Positions 44,570-54,628 of a stretch of DNA of 64,000 nt are shown in pieces. The DNA is taken from NCBI GenBank assembly GCA_016860845.1, contig BOKF01000018.1:96678-160677 (forward strand), read 5' to 3'. The position numbers were made by a program, and so were the translations under genes. Every line of letters begins with the position of its first letter. Positions within the stretch are counted from its first letter, which is position 1. Below the pieces are notes generated by a model. That model was not told the DNA's origin. It saw only the letters and a program-made list of their open reading frames with translations, and searched no databases. This DNA is from Chloroflexota bacterium (lineage in GTDB: Bacteria > Chloroflexota > Anaerolineae > 4572-78 > J111).

Positions 44570-45723
44570 GAATTGGGATTGATGCTCGCTTTTTAACCCA
44601 TCCTCAGAGGGGTGGATTCAAAACTTACACCGAGAATCTGATTACGGCGCTGGCTAGAGTTGATCCAGAAAATGAATATATCTTGTACCTGGATCGCCCG
44701 CCTTGCCAGGATACAAGGCTGCCGGATTGCCCCAATTTCACCAGCCGTATTGTGCCTGGCCAGACGCCCGTAGTTGGCATGCCCTGGCGTGAACAGGTCA
44801 AGCTGGCCCGCCTGGTAGTTCGGGATCAATTGGATCTATTGCATGCGCCAAATCTCACCGCGCCGCTTCGCCTGGCCTGTCCTTTGGTGGTGACAATCCA
44901 CGACATGATCTGGCTCTTTCCAGAGAAATTTTCTAAAGGTAAATCCTGGTCTGCCCAGCGGAAATTGATGGAATGGTATTACCGCCTGGTTCCGCAATTT
45001 GCTGCTCGCCGGGCCTCGCTGATTCTGACGGTTTCTCAGGCGGCCAAAGAGAGCATTATTCAATACTTGGGACTAACGGCCGATCAGGTATTTGTGACCC
45101 ATGAGGCTGCCAGCCATATTTTCCGGCGAATTGATAGTACCCAACAAATCGAAACGATCCGCCGCAAATATGAACTGAACGCTGAATTTATCCTGGCCAT
45201 TGGCTCGGCCGACCCGCGCAAAAATATTGCGACCCTGGTGCAGGCCTATGCCTTGTTGCCGGCGAGCTTACGGGAACGGTATAAACTGGTTATTGTCTGG
45301 ACTCATCACTTCCTGGCTACGGAGCTGGCCGAGCAAGTCGAAAAGCTGGGCTTGACCCAGCAGGTGCAATTTTTAAGACAGGTTTCCAATGAAGATTTGG
45401 TGCTGCTTTATAACGCAGCTTCGCTCTTTGTTTTTCCTTCGCTCTACGAAGGCTTTGGCCTGCCGCTTTTAGAAGCTATGGCTTGTGGCGCTCCAGTGGT
45501 AGCCGCTAACAATTCTTCTATTCCAGAAATTGTGGGTGAGGCGGCCCTCCTGGTGGAGGCGAAGGATGCTCAGGCTATGGCTAACATGATGGTTCGGGTT
45601 CTGGCGGATGAGGTGGTCAAAACAGACCTGACTCAAAAAGGATTCGAGCGAGCAGCCAGTTTTTCGTGGGAAAAATGTGCCCGCCAGACATTGGCCGGTT
45701 ATAAGCAGGCGCTTTTGGGGTAA
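44566..45723 (+). CDS. GT4 glycosyltransferase (mannosyltransferase-like)
   Basis: The frame is open upstream, but the real start is the ATG at 44566 (MRIGIDARFLTHPQRGG), which overlaps the preceding stop as ATGA. The protein is 385 residues. It shows ILAIGSADPRKNIATLVQAY, VQFLRQVSNEDLVLLYNAA, FPSLYEGFGLPLLEAMACG with the EX7E motif, and AANNSSIPEIVGEAA. These features place it with the WbaZ/MtfB-type GT4 enzymes, several of which transfer mannose. It works at the cytoplasmic face. Confidence 0.88.
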   Translation: MRIGIDARFLTHPQRGGFKTYTENLITALARVDPENEYILYLDRPPCQDTRLPDCPNFTSRIVPGQTPVVGMPWREQVKLARLVVRDQLDLLHAPNLTAPLRLACPLVVTIHDMIWLFPEKFSKGKSWSAQRKLMEWYYRLVPQFAARRASLILTVSQAAKESIIQYLGLTADQVFVTHEAASHIFRRIDSTQQIETIRRKYELNAEFILAIGSADPRKNIATLVQAYALLPASLRERYKLVIVWTHHFLATELAEQVEKLGLTQQVQFLRQVSNEDLVLLYNAASLFVFPSLYEGFGLPLLEAMACGAPVVAANNSSIPEIVGEAALLVEAKDAQAMANMMVRVLADEVVKTDLTQKGFERAASFSWEKCARQTLAGYKQALLG

Positions 45724-45747
45724 TCGGAGTAATAGGAGATACGGTTG

Positions 45748-47142
45748 ATGCGCATTCTGTTAGACCAAGCAGTTCATGACCATAGAAATAAGGGCAATAA
45801 TGCTTTGTTAGAAGTTACGTTGGAAAGGTTAAGGAATTTCTGGCCAGAAGCGTCGTTTGAGGTAATTTCAATCTCACCCCATTTTTGCAGGGTATATATC
45901 CCCGGTACACACCCGGTCTCTCCGTATAATTTCGAAATTTCGAGTAGTCTCGAGCTATTGCACCGATTTATGCCCAGACCATTATGGCGATTGTTATTTG
46001 AGCTGCGAGAAAGGCTTCACAATCGAACGAAATTTACCTTAACATCTGAAGGTATACGTTCATTAATGTTGTCTTGGCTTGGACGCAGCGGCCAACACCA
46101 TGAGCAGGAGGTCAATTCTGGGACCGGAACGGACATAGATACTGAACCTGTCGAAATGGCCCAATCACCGGCTGAACTGTACAGTGAAATAGCCAATTAT
46201 GATCTTTACATTCCCACCGGTGGCGGGTACATGTGTGATTTCGATAAGCGGTTCTTGTTTCAGATGTTTGATAGGATAGAAGCTGCGGTTACCCATGGCG
46301 TTCCGGTGGTCATGGTGGGACAGGGTATCGGGCCAATGGAGGACCCGGCATTGCTTGAAAGAGCCAGGCAAGTACTGCCCTCGGTAGATTATTTAATGGT
46401 CCGTGAAGAACGTATCGCCCGGCCATTGCTGGATTCACTTAACGTCGCGCAGAGCAAAGTGATTATGACCGGTGATGATGCCATTGAACCTGCCTATCAA
46501 GCCCGCACCAATAAACTAGGAACGGGGATCGGGCTTAGTTTGCGGGTTGCTGCTTATACCCAGGTAAATGAAAAACATATTGCAGCCATTCGACCAGTTG
46601 TGCTCCAGGCAGCTAAAAAATATAGCGCCGAATTAATTGCAGCCCCGATAGATGTCAATGAGGCGGATATGAATTATATCGAAGAAATTATGAAGGGGCA
46701 TAACAAAATTTCGTCGGCTTGGCAGAAATTTGAGACAACGTCGGACGTTATAAAGCGAATCAGTCGCTGCCGAGTGATGATAGGCGGTACATTCCACGGC
46801 GCTGTTTTTGCTTTAGGTCAAGGCATACCCGTTGTCGCCTTGGCCAAATCGGTTGAATACTATAATAAGTTAGCAGGGTTGACGGCTGAATTTGGTAAAG
46901 AAGGTTGTCAGGTTATTGATTTGAACGAGGAGAACCTACAGGAAAAGTTGTCGGAAGCTGTTGACTTTGCCTGGTCAGCGGCAGAGCAGTTGCGGCCTCA
47001 ACTCTTGGAGCAGGCGAAACGTCAAATTGACCTGGGGTATGTGGCTTACCAGAAGATTGTTGATTTAGTCGAAACAAAACGTCAAGCAAAAGAGTTGGAA
47101 TATCACCAGGCTCATTTGGGCAAAGTCGTAGTGGGCGGTTGA
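45748..47142 (+). CDS. Polysaccharide pyruvyl transferase family protein
   Basis: The ATG at 45748 is about 9 bases after AGGAG and is preferred to the TTG just before it. The 464-residue protein matches the PF04230-type layout: an N-terminal Asn/Gly-rich segment HDHRNKGNNALLEVTLERL, YIPTGGGYMCDFD, MVGQGIGPMEDPALLERAR, MVREERIARPLL, MTGDDAIEPAY and a C-terminal MIGGTFHGAVFALGQGIPVVAL with the conserved His. The family adds pyruvate ketals from phosphoenolpyruvate to glycan sugars and is essential to S-layer anchoring glycans in some Gram-positives. A negative charge on the glycan would result. Confidence 0.85.
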   Translation: MRILLDQAVHDHRNKGNNALLEVTLERLRNFWPEASFEVISISPHFCRVYIPGTHPVSPYNFEISSSLELLHRFMPRPLWRLLFELRERLHNRTKFTLTSEGIRSLMLSWLGRSGQHHEQEVNSGTGTDIDTEPVEMAQSPAELYSEIANYDLYIPTGGGYMCDFDKRFLFQMFDRIEAAVTHGVPVVMVGQGIGPMEDPALLERARQVLPSVDYLMVREERIARPLLDSLNVAQSKVIMTGDDAIEPAYQARTNKLGTGIGLSLRVAAYTQVNEKHIAAIRPVVLQAAKKYSAELIAAPIDVNEADMNYIEEIMKGHNKISSAWQKFETTSDVIKRISRCRVMIGGTFHGAVFALGQGIPVVALAKSVEYYNKLAGLTAEFGKEGCQVIDLNEENLQEKLSEAVDFAWSAAEQLRPQLLEQAKRQIDLGYVAYQKIVDLVETKRQAKELEYHQAHLGKVVVGG

Positions 47143-47217
47143 TAAATAAGCCTGCAAATAGGTTGTCTGACTGCACTTAGGTAGAATTGTCCAGCACATA
47201 ACAACAGGAGACTGATC

Positions 47218-48012
47218 GTGCCAAAACTAACTCGAAAAATAAGATACGCATTGTGGACTTTAAATGGATACATTGGCCGAACAATCTCAATAGACATTCC
47301 CCAAAAAGTCACGGTGTTGATTACGTATTACCATCCAGCCCGAATGGAACACATTGAACCCCAAGTTCGTAACATTCTTAAATGTAACTTCGTTGATAAG
47401 CTAATTATTTCAAACCATAATCCCGATGTCCACATTGATGATAGGATTAAGATCAAAGATAAACGCTTGGTTTTCATAAATCAAAACGTCAAGCGCGGCT
47501 GTGGTTATCGCTGGCTGATCGCCGATGAGCTTGATCCAGAATATTTGATCGTTGTAGATGATGATATCTTACTTTTCCCTTCTCAACTTGCCAAACTATT
47601 CAAGCATTTGGTTAACGAACCAGAGATTCCCCATGGCATCTCGGGTTTTCTTCACTTGGAAAACAGCGAATTAGAGTTCCACGAAAAAGAAAATAGGACT
47701 GTGGATTTCTTATGTGAAACTTATGCCGTTACCAGGAACCACCTGAACCGGTATATGGAACTAAAGAAGCTTGTTGCCAAGAATGATGCCCTGAACCAGA
47801 TGATTGATTCGGCGGCAGATTTTATGATCATTAGTCAAACGGGCAGTCGTAACCCCAAGATTCACCATGTGGGTCGCCTTTTCAAAGCTTCCACCTTTAA
47901 GCAAGCTGGGGTGGCCGTCCATAAGGAAGAAAACTTTGGAGAGAGCTTGGGGGAAGTAGGTCGAGCGTTAGACGATGTCAGGATACAAGGAGTCTTATAT
48001 GACCCAGAATAA
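47218..48012 (+). CDS. Glycosyltransferase-like protein with DDD motif (GT-A, exostosin/GT64-like)
   Basis: The 264-residue protein starts at GTG behind AGGAGA. It has an initial VTVLITYYHPARMEHIEPQ, a middle RLVFINQNVKRGCGYRW, then YLIVVDDDILLFPSQL, where DDD would be the metal site of a GT-A fold, and ADFMIISQTGS further on. The spacing and short length are reminiscent of GT64 (exostosin-like) enzymes, but this is a by-eye comparison. It is slightly more AT-rich than the upstream genes. It overlaps the following GT2 gene by 14 bp. Confidence 0.65.
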   Translation: MPKLTRKIRYALWTLNGYIGRTISIDIPQKVTVLITYYHPARMEHIEPQVRNILKCNFVDKLIISNHNPDVHIDDRIKIKDKRLVFINQNVKRGCGYRWLIADELDPEYLIVVDDDILLFPSQLAKLFKHLVNEPEIPHGISGFLHLENSELEFHEKENRTVDFLCETYAVTRNHLNRYMELKKLVAKNDALNQMIDSAADFMIISQTGSRNPKIHHVGRLFKASTFKQAGVAVHKEENFGESLGEVGRALDDVRIQGVLYDPE

Positions 48013-48958
48013 ACCCCGTGTAAGTATTGGACTACCTGTTTATAATGGAGAATTTCATCTCAAGGAGACATTGGACTCTATCCTATGTCAAACCTTTTCG
48101 GATTTTGAGCTCATTATCTCCGATAATGGCTCAACAGACAGAACGCAGCAGATTTGCGAAGACTATATGGCAAAAGACACGCGAATAAAATATTACCGGA
48201 GTGTCAAGAACCTGGGTATAGCTCCAAATTACAATCGTGTCTTTGAACTATCGTCCGGTGAGTATTTCAAGTGGGCTGATTATGATGACTTGCTGGCGCC
48301 TGATTTTCTTGCAAAGTGTGTTGAAGTCTTAGACAATCATCCTGAAGTAGCTGTCTGCTTCCCAAAAGCAAAGGTAATTGATGAAAATGGGACCTTTTTA
48401 GAGGATTATGATCCTTTGCCTGATACCAGTTCTCTTGAGCCTCACGTTCGTTTTGGAAAGCTTATTGTAACTAATGATAATCGCGTAGTTCAAGCTTCAG
48501 GGCTGATGCGGGCAGGGTTGGTGAAGAAAACGGTTATGCATGGGAGTTATCCCTGTTCAGATGAAGTTTTTCTCGCTCATATGGCTCTGCTGGGCTATTT
48601 CTATGAAATCCCTGACCGGTTATTTTTTGTCAGAATTCATCCTAAACAATCAACCAGAGGTGTGCTGGCATCTGAACGCGCCCGAGTAGTATTTTTTGAT
48701 ACATCATTAAAAGATAAGATGGTCCTGGTTAAATGGTTATATTTCAAGGATTCTCTCCGGGCCATTAATACTTCTCCCATAAATACTTACCAGCGAATAT
48801 GCTGTTATTTTCATATGATGCGTTGGTTGTTGATTCCAAAGAATTTAAGATCAATGGTCAAAGATATGCTTCTGGCAATTCATGAGCGGATACCTTTATT
48901 CCCGCGACTTTATCAAGAAGTACTTGATACAGCTAACAAAACTCACCATTATCAATAG
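47999..48958 (+). CDS. GT2 glycosyltransferase
   Basis: I place the start at the ATG at 47999 (MTQNKPRVSIGLPVYNGE), 8 bases after AGGAG; the frame is open upstream within the previous gene. The protein is 319 residues. Motifs are DNGSTDRT near 42-49, NLGIAPNYNRVFELSSG and KWADYDDLL (the DxD equivalent), then VCFPKAKVIDENG. This is a family-2 enzyme of the type common in capsule loci. The C-terminal 80 residues are helical with basic patches. It overlaps the preceding gene by 14 bp, a sign of coupling. Confidence 0.87.
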   Translation: MTQNKPRVSIGLPVYNGEFHLKETLDSILCQTFSDFELIISDNGSTDRTQQICEDYMAKDTRIKYYRSVKNLGIAPNYNRVFELSSGEYFKWADYDDLLAPDFLAKCVEVLDNHPEVAVCFPKAKVIDENGTFLEDYDPLPDTSSLEPHVRFGKLIVTNDNRVVQASGLMRAGLVKKTVMHGSYPCSDEVFLAHMALLGYFYEIPDRLFFVRIHPKQSTRGVLASERARVVFFDTSLKDKMVLVKWLYFKDSLRAINTSPINTYQRICCYFHMMRWLLIPKNLRSMVKDMLLAIHERIPLFPRLYQEVLDTANKTHHYQ

Positions 48959-48981
48959 TATTATTTGATTAGGAGAATATT

Positions 48982-50019
48982 ATGCGCGTTCTTGTTACAG
49001 GACACAATGGTTATATTGGCACCGTCTTAACCCCAATGTTGAAGGCCGCAGGCCACGACGCGGTTGGCCTGGATACTGACCTTTATGAGCGCTGCACCTT
49101 TGGCGAAGGCATGCCTGGGATTTCGGAAATCAGAAAAGATATTCGTGACGTCGAAGCGACCGACCTGGAAGGCTTTGATGCTGTCATTCATCTGGCGGCC
49201 CTGTCGAATGATCCCCTGGGCAACCTGAACCCCGATTTAACTTATGACATCAACCATCGAGCCTCAGTCCGCCTGGCCCAATTAGCCAGGCAGGCCGGTG
49301 TACCGCGTTATCTTTTCGCCTCCTCGTGCAGTACCTACGGCGCAGCCGGGGATGAGATGCTGACCGAAGAAGCCGGCTTCAACCCGGTAACGCCCTACGG
49401 CCACTCCAAAGTAATGGTCGAGCGGGATGTGGCCAAATTGGCCAATGACAACTTTAGCCCGACCTACTTGCGCAACGCCACCGCCTACGGGGTGTCGCCC
49501 CGCCACCGCTTCGATATCGTCCTCAACAACCTGGTGGCCTGGGCGCATACCACTGGTCTGGTTTACCTCAAGAGCGATGGCAGCCCGTGGCGACCGATTG
49601 TACATATCGAGGATATTTCACGGGCCTTTATCGCTGCCCTACAGGCCCCGCGGGAGATGATTCACAATCAAGCTTTCAACGTGGGGATGAATGAAGAAAA
49701 TTATCGCATCCGCGAGCTGGCCGAAATTGTCAAAGAAACCGTCCCCGGCTGCCGGGTGGAATTTGCCCCGGACGCCGAGCCGGACAAGCGCACCTACCGG
49801 GTTGACTTTAGCAAAATCAAGCGCGTGCTGCCAGAGTTTAAGCCGCAGTGGAACGCTCGGCGCGGGGCGCAAGAACTTTACGAAGCTTACCAAAAATACG
49901 GCGTCGCGCTGGACGAGTTCGAAGGGCCTAAATATAAGCGGATTGACCATATCAAACAATTATTGGCCGCCGGCGCATTGGACTCAAATCTGCGCTGGAC
50001 GGAGAAGATATTGGCTTGA
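48982..50019 (+). CDS. NAD-dependent sugar epimerase/dehydratase (extended SDR)
   Basis: This 345-residue SDR has GHNGYIG (7-13), [26 protein letters not shown] and Y139xxxK143. The AALSNDPLG and [15 protein letters not shown] segments mark a group usually found beside C-methyltransferases and RfbF-type cytidylyltransferases. It opens the CDP-sugar cassette (48982-55522). No separate CDP-glucose 4,6-dehydratase is seen, so this enzyme may act on a keto sugar as epimerase or reductase. AGGAG precedes the ATG. Exact chemistry cannot be decided from motifs. Confidence 0.85.
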   Translation: MRVLVTGHNGYIGTVLTPMLKAAGHDAVGLDTDLYERCTFGEGMPGISEIRKDIRDVEATDLEGFDAVIHLAALSNDPLGNLNPDLTYDINHRASVRLAQLARQAGVPRYLFASSCSTYGAAGDEMLTEEAGFNPVTPYGHSKVMVERDVAKLANDNFSPTYLRNATAYGVSPRHRFDIVLNNLVAWAHTTGLVYLKSDGSPWRPIVHIEDISRAFIAALQAPREMIHNQAFNVGMNEENYRIRELAEIVKETVPGCRVEFAPDAEPDKRTYRVDFSKIKRVLPEFKPQWNARRGAQELYEAYQKYGVALDEFEGPKYKRIDHIKQLLAAGALDSNLRWTEKILA

Positions 50020-50039
50020 TGCCTTACGGAGATTCATTT

Positions 50040-51320
50040 ATGATCGAGCAAACCAAAGAATTGCCTGTACAAGCCGAAACCACCTATCAAGGTGCATGCT
50101 GTCGCTTCTGTAGCACGCCCCTGCGTTACACTGTCGTTGATTTGGGTATGTCGCCCCTGTGCGAGAGCTACCTGAGCGCCGGCCAGCTTAACCAGATGGA
50201 ACCGTTCTACCCGCTCCACGTTTATGTCTGCGAGCAGTGCCATTTAGTCCAGTTAGAGGAGTATGTTAGCCCGGAGCACATCTTCACCGAATACGCTTAC
50301 TTCTCATCCTATGCGGATAGCTGGCTGCAGCATGCCAAACGATACACCGACGCGATGGTCGAGCGTTTTGACCTGAATGGAAGCAGCCAGGTGGTCGAGG
50401 TGGCCAGCAATGACGGCTACCTGCTGCAATACTTTGTCGAGAAAAAAATCCCCGCGCTGGGCATCGAACCGGCGGCCAACGTGGCCAAAGTAGCGGTTGA
50501 AAAAGGAGTACCGACCCTGGTCGAGTTCTTCGGGGTTGAGTCTGCCCGTCGTTTGGCTGCCGCAGGCCAACAGGCCGACCTGCTCCTGGGCAACAACGTG
50601 CTGGCTCAAGTGCCTGATCTCAACGATTTTGTGGCCGGGCTAAAAATTCTGCTCAAACCGCAGGGGGTTATTACGATTGAATTTCCCCATTTGATGTGCC
50701 TGGTCGCCGAGAACCAGTTCGACACGATCTACCACGAACACTTTTCCTATTTCAGCTTCATTACGGCTGAAAAGATTTTCGCCGCGCATGGCCTGACCCT
50801 GTTCGACGTGGAAGAACTGCCGACCCACGGCGGCTCGCTGAGAATTTACGCCCGCCATGGGGATGATCTCTCAAAACCGATCAGCGAACGCGCCCTGGCC
50901 TTAAAGCAGCGTGAACTGGAAGCCGGCCTGACCGATCTGGTCTACTACGCCGCTTTTGAAGAGCAGGTCAAAGAGACCAAACGCAAACTGCTTGAATTTC
51001 TCATCCAGGCCAGACGAACCGGCAAAAGGGTGGTCGGCTATGGCGCGCCGGGCAAAGGCAATACGCTGCTCAATTACTGTGGTATTCGGACCGATTTTCT
51101 CGATTACACGGTTGACCGCAACCCCTATAAGCAGGGTAAATTTTTACCCGGCACCCATATTCCTATCTTTCACCCCGATAAAATTCTGGAAACAAAACCG
51201 GATTACGTCTTGATTTTACCCTGGAACTTCAAAGATGAGATTATGAAGCAAATGGCAGTTATCCGTGAGTGGGGGGGGCAGTTTGTGGCGCCCATTCCAG
51301 AAGCGAGGGTTTATCCGTGA
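50040..51320 (+). CDS. NDP-sugar C-methyltransferase (TylC3/NovU-like)
   Basis: The ATG at 50040 has GGAG 8 bases before it; an ATG at 50019, overlapping the upstream stop, is the alternative. The protein is 426 residues. The N-terminal part holds a zinc site, CRFC with VCEQC (Cys21, 24, 64, 67), and the central part the SAM motif VVEVASNDGYLL (118-129). The C-terminal domain has GYGAPGKGNTLLNYCG. This three-part layout is that of enzymes which methylate C3 of a 4-keto deoxysugar. It would give a branched-chain sugar. It ends in a GTGA overlap with the RmlC-like gene. Confidence 0.88.
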   Translation: MIEQTKELPVQAETTYQGACCRFCSTPLRYTVVDLGMSPLCESYLSAGQLNQMEPFYPLHVYVCEQCHLVQLEEYVSPEHIFTEYAYFSSYADSWLQHAKRYTDAMVERFDLNGSSQVVEVASNDGYLLQYFVEKKIPALGIEPAANVAKVAVEKGVPTLVEFFGVESARRLAAAGQQADLLLGNNVLAQVPDLNDFVAGLKILLKPQGVITIEFPHLMCLVAENQFDTIYHEHFSYFSFITAEKIFAAHGLTLFDVEELPTHGGSLRIYARHGDDLSKPISERALALKQRELEAGLTDLVYYAAFEEQVKETKRKLLEFLIQARRTGKRVVGYGAPGKGNTLLNYCGIRTDFLDYTVDRNPYKQGKFLPGTHIPIFHPDKILETKPDYVLILPWNFKDEIMKQMAVIREWGGQFVAPIPEARVYP

Positions 51321-51877
51321 TTTTTATCGGAACCCCGTTGGTGGGTGCCTTCATCATCGAGCCTGAGCGGCGCGAGGACGAGCGGGGTTTCTTTGCCCGG
51401 ACCTGGTGCCAGCGAGAATTCACTGCTCATGGCCTCAATCCCCATCTGGTTCAATGTAACATTTCCTTCAACAAAAAGAAAGGGACCTTGCGCGGCATGC
51501 ATTATCAGGCTGCTCCCTATGAAGAAGCCAAATTGGTGCGGTGTACGCGCGGCGCCATCTATGACGTTATCGTTGATCTCCGGCCTGCCTCTCCTACCTT
51601 TAAGCAGTATTTTGGGGTGACGCTGACTGCGGAAGCCCGCAACATGCTCTACATCCCGGAGGGTTTTGCCCATGGATTTCTAACCCTGGCCGACGAAAGC
51701 GAAATCTTTTATCAAATGTCAGAATTCTACGCGCCCGACTACGCCGGGGGGGTTCGCTGGGATGACCCAGCCTTTGGCATCAACTGGCCGGCGCCCATCC
51801 AGGTGATCTCCGAGCGGGACACTGCCTACCCCGATTTCATCTCTCCGGAAGAAGGGCCAGGCCATGAACATCGTTGA
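51317..51877 (+). CDS. dTDP-4-dehydrorhamnose 3,5-epimerase-like (RmlC family)
   Basis: The start is the GTG at 51317 within the GTGA overlap, giving 186 residues, the normal RmlC length. It has ERREDERGFFARTWCQREF, FNKKKGTLRGMHYQ (the catalytic His), YDVIVDLRPASPTF and IPEGFAHGFLTL. RmlC enzymes epimerise C3 and/or C5 of 4-keto sugars. RmlA, RmlB and RmlD are not found here, so the substrate is more likely the 4-keto sugar handled by the C-methyltransferase upstream, in a CDP pathway. It overlaps the next gene by 14 bp. Confidence 0.88.
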   Translation: MIFIGTPLVGAFIIEPERREDERGFFARTWCQREFTAHGLNPHLVQCNISFNKKKGTLRGMHYQAAPYEEAKLVRCTRGAIYDVIVDLRPASPTFKQYFGVTLTAEARNMLYIPEGFAHGFLTLADESEIFYQMSEFYAPDYAGGVRWDDPAFGINWPAPIQVISERDTAYPDFISPEEGPGHEHR

Positions 51878-53186
51878 GGCCAGGTTGGCTCTTGATTTGA
51901 ATGAAATTGGACAGGAGATGTACCAGCTTATGACCAGGCTGTATCCCATCTGTCGCAGTATCACCGGGGATGGCTTCCGGGCATCGGTCCGGCTTTTGCA
52001 GCAGCACATTCCTTTAGAGATCCACGAAGTACCGAGCGGCACACCGGTTTTTGATTGGACTGTGCCGAAAGAGTGGAATATTCATGACGCTTATGTCAAA
52101 AATGCCCGCGGTGAAAAGGTCATTGATTTTCAGCAGTCCAATCTGCACATCCTCAATTACAGCGTTCCCATTCACCAAAGAATGCCCCTGGCAGAGCTGA
52201 AGGAGCACCTTTTCTCCATTCCCGATCAGCCAGATTGGATTCCTTACCGGACATCTTACTATAAAGAAAATTGGGGCTTTTGCCTGAGTCATCGCCAGTT
52301 ACAGAGCCTTGAAGAGGGTGAGTACGAAGTTTATATTGATGCCTCTCTGGAAGCCGGGCATCTGACCTATGGCGAGTATTATCTGCCGGGCCAGACTGGC
52401 GACGGCGACGAGGTGTTAATCTCGTGCCATAGTTGCCATCCATCCCTGTGCAATGATAATCTTTCAGGGATGGCTCTGGCCACCTTTCTGGCTAAATCTC
52501 TGGGCCAGCTTTCGTTACGATACTCTTATCGTTTTCTCTTCATTCCTGGCGCCATTGGGGCAATTACCTGGCTGTGCTTAAATGAGGCCCAGGTAAGTAG
52601 GATTAAGCATGGTTTGGTTGTGGCGTGTGTGGGTGATCCTGGTAAATCCACTTACAAAAGAAGTCGCCAGGGTGAGGCTGAAATTGACCGGGCGGTGAAG
52701 CATGTCTTGAAACATTCCGGGCAGGATTACGAAATTGTGGACTTCTCGCCTTACGGTTATGATGAGCGCCAATATTGCTCGCCTGGCTTTAACCTGCCGG
52801 TGGGTAGTTTGACCCGTACGCCCCACGGGCGCTATGCCGAGTACCACACTTCGGCTGATAATTTAGATTTGGTGCAGCCCACTTACCTGGCGGACTCTCT
52901 GTCCAAATACCTGGCTGTGGTCAATGTGTTAGAGAACAATCAGAAATACCTCAACACGAATCCGAAATGCGAGCCGCAGTTAGGGAAGCGAGGTTTATAC
53001 GGGGCGCTCGGCGGCCAAAAAGAGGCCAAAATAAACGAATTGGCTATGTTATGGGTATTGAACCTGGCTGATGGTCACCACAGCCTGTTAGATATCGCCG
53101 AAAGATCCGCGCTCAGTTTTGATACGATTCAGACTGCTGCGGCAGCGTTGTTGAAACATAATTTATTGCAACCATGCCCGGCCTAG
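51864..53186 (+). CDS. DUF4910 aminopeptidase-like protein with C-terminal winged helix
   Basis: The 440-residue protein has the DUF2172/DUF4910 layout: MYQLMTRLYPICRSITGDGFR at the start, WTVPKEWNIHDAYV, then a zinc-peptidase-like core with ISCHSCHPSLCNDNLSG and RFLFIPGAIGAITWL. SLTRTPHGRYAEYHTSADN follows, and a winged-helix-like C-terminus (about 375-435). The His/Asp pairs look intact, so hydrolase activity is possible. The family is recurrent in glycan loci, yet its substrate is not established as far as I know. It sits between an RmlC-like and an aminotransferase gene, which suggests action on an amide-bearing sugar or carrier. Confidence 0.82.
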   Translation: MNIVEARLALDLNEIGQEMYQLMTRLYPICRSITGDGFRASVRLLQQHIPLEIHEVPSGTPVFDWTVPKEWNIHDAYVKNARGEKVIDFQQSNLHILNYSVPIHQRMPLAELKEHLFSIPDQPDWIPYRTSYYKENWGFCLSHRQLQSLEEGEYEVYIDASLEAGHLTYGEYYLPGQTGDGDEVLISCHSCHPSLCNDNLSGMALATFLAKSLGQLSLRYSYRFLFIPGAIGAITWLCLNEAQVSRIKHGLVVACVGDPGKSTYKRSRQGEAEIDRAVKHVLKHSGQDYEIVDFSPYGYDERQYCSPGFNLPVGSLTRTPHGRYAEYHTSADNLDLVQPTYLADSLSKYLAVVNVLENNQKYLNTNPKCEPQLGKRGLYGALGGQKEAKINELAMLWVLNLADGHHSLLDIAERSALSFDTIQTAAAALLKHNLLQPCPA

Positions 53187-53228
53187 ACGCACCCTTACTC
53201 AGTAAGTTATTGGTAAAAGGAGAAATTC

Positions 53229-54605
53229 ATGTCACTTGAAACATTTGCCGCCGAAAAAGTACTTACGCCTGCCGGCGAACATCAGGTAAGTCAACCGCTG
53301 AAGTTTGACCGCTCTAAAGCGTTACAACAAAAAAGTCATGCGCTCATTCCGGGTGGCGCTCATACTTATGCTAAGGGCGATGATCAATATCCAGAACTGG
53401 CCCCTGGCTTTATTGTCAGAGGCGAAGGCTGTCATGTGTGGGATGTTGATGGCAACGAGTTTATTGAATATGGCATGGGCTTACGCTCGGTCACCTTAGG
53501 TCATGCTTACAAACCGGTGGTTGAAGCCGCCTACCGGCAGATGGGCTTGGGGATCAATTTTACCCGGCCTACGACGCTCGAAGTCGAGTGCGCGGAAAAG
53601 GTTGTGCATCTGATTGATAGCGCCGAAATGGTCAAATTTGCCAAGAATGGCTCGGATGTGACCACGGCTGCGGTTAAACTGGCCCGAGCGTATACGGGTC
53701 GGGATATAGTCGCTATCTGCGGTGATCATGCTTTCTTCTCCGTGGACGATTGGTTCATTGGCAGCACGGCCATGTCGGCCGGCATTCCCCAGGCAATCCG
53801 GGACTTAACCGTTAAATTCGGTTATAATGATCTTGACAGCGTAAAAGCCCTATTTGCCAATTACCCTGACCAGATTGCCTGCCTCATCATGGAAGCCGCT
53901 ACGGCCCAGGAACCGGTTAATAACTTTCTTCACGAAGTCCAAAAGCTGTGCCACGACCATGGGGCGCTTTTTATCCTGGATGAAATCATCACCGGTTTCC
54001 GCTGGCATCTGGGCGGCGCTCAAAAATATTACGGCGTCACCCCCGATTTATCTACTTTTGGTAAAGCAATGGGTAACGGTTTTGCCATTTCTGCCCTGGT
54101 AGGCCGGCGGGAAGTGATGGAAATCGGCGGGCTTCAACACGATAAAGAGCGGGTCTTTTTACTTTCGACCACCTATGGCGCCGAGAGCCATTCGTTAGCC
54201 GCAGCGCTGGAAACGATGCGAATTTACGAGCAGGAAAATGTCATTGAGCACCTGTACCGGCAAGGACAGCGTTTAATGAAGGGTGTCAATGAAGTTATCA
54301 GCGAGTATGGTCTGGAAGATTATTTTCAAGTGATTGGCCATCCGAGTAACCTGATCTACGTTACTCGTGACCAGCAGAAGGAGAGGTCGCAGTCGTTCCG
54401 GACTCTATTTTTGCAGGAAACGATCAAGCGAGGCTTGTTGATGCCTTCTTTAGTTGTCAGTTATTCTCATAGCGACCAAGACATTGACCATACCATCCAG
54501 GGAATTGGTGAAGCGCTCTATGTTTACAAGAAAGCGTTAGAAGAAGGAGTTGACAAATATTTGGTTGGTCGCTCGGTTAAACCTGTTTTTCGTAAATACA
54601 ATTAA
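53229..54605 (+). CDS. Class III aminotransferase, glutamate-1-semialdehyde aminomutase-like
   Basis: The 458-residue PLP enzyme shows the GSA aminomutase pattern: ALIPGGAHTYAKGDDQYP, GLRSVTLGHAYKPVVEA, FAKNGSDVTTAAVKLAR, LDEIITGFRW and STFGKAMGNG with Lys279 as the PLP lysine. Although HemL-like, its place in a CDP-sugar cassette and its SVDDWFIGSTAMSAG segment differ from tetrapyrrole enzymes. It probably transfers an amino group to or from a small acid or sugar-linked carbonyl. AGGAG precedes the ATG. A metabolic HemL role is unlikely but not excluded. Confidence 0.83.
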   Translation: MSLETFAAEKVLTPAGEHQVSQPLKFDRSKALQQKSHALIPGGAHTYAKGDDQYPELAPGFIVRGEGCHVWDVDGNEFIEYGMGLRSVTLGHAYKPVVEAAYRQMGLGINFTRPTTLEVECAEKVVHLIDSAEMVKFAKNGSDVTTAAVKLARAYTGRDIVAICGDHAFFSVDDWFIGSTAMSAGIPQAIRDLTVKFGYNDLDSVKALFANYPDQIACLIMEAATAQEPVNNFLHEVQKLCHDHGALFILDEIITGFRWHLGGAQKYYGVTPDLSTFGKAMGNGFAISALVGRREVMEIGGLQHDKERVFLLSTTYGAESHSLAAALETMRIYEQENVIEHLYRQGQRLMKGVNEVISEYGLEDYFQVIGHPSNLIYVTRDQQKERSQSFRTLFLQETIKRGLLMPSLVVSYSHSDQDIDHTIQGIGEALYVYKKALEEGVDKYLVGRSVKPVFRKYN

Positions 54606-54628
54606 ATAACTTGGAAAGGAACACTATC

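Noticed and set aside
51317..51877. Evidence for a complete dTDP-rhamnose pathway
   Set aside because: Only an RmlC-like gene is recognised; RmlA, RmlB and RmlD are not seen, and the neighbours point to a CDP-linked sugar.
53229..54605. Assignment as heme-pathway HemL
   Set aside because: No other tetrapyrrole gene is present, and the gene is packed into a CDP-sugar cassette; a sugar-related role is more likely.
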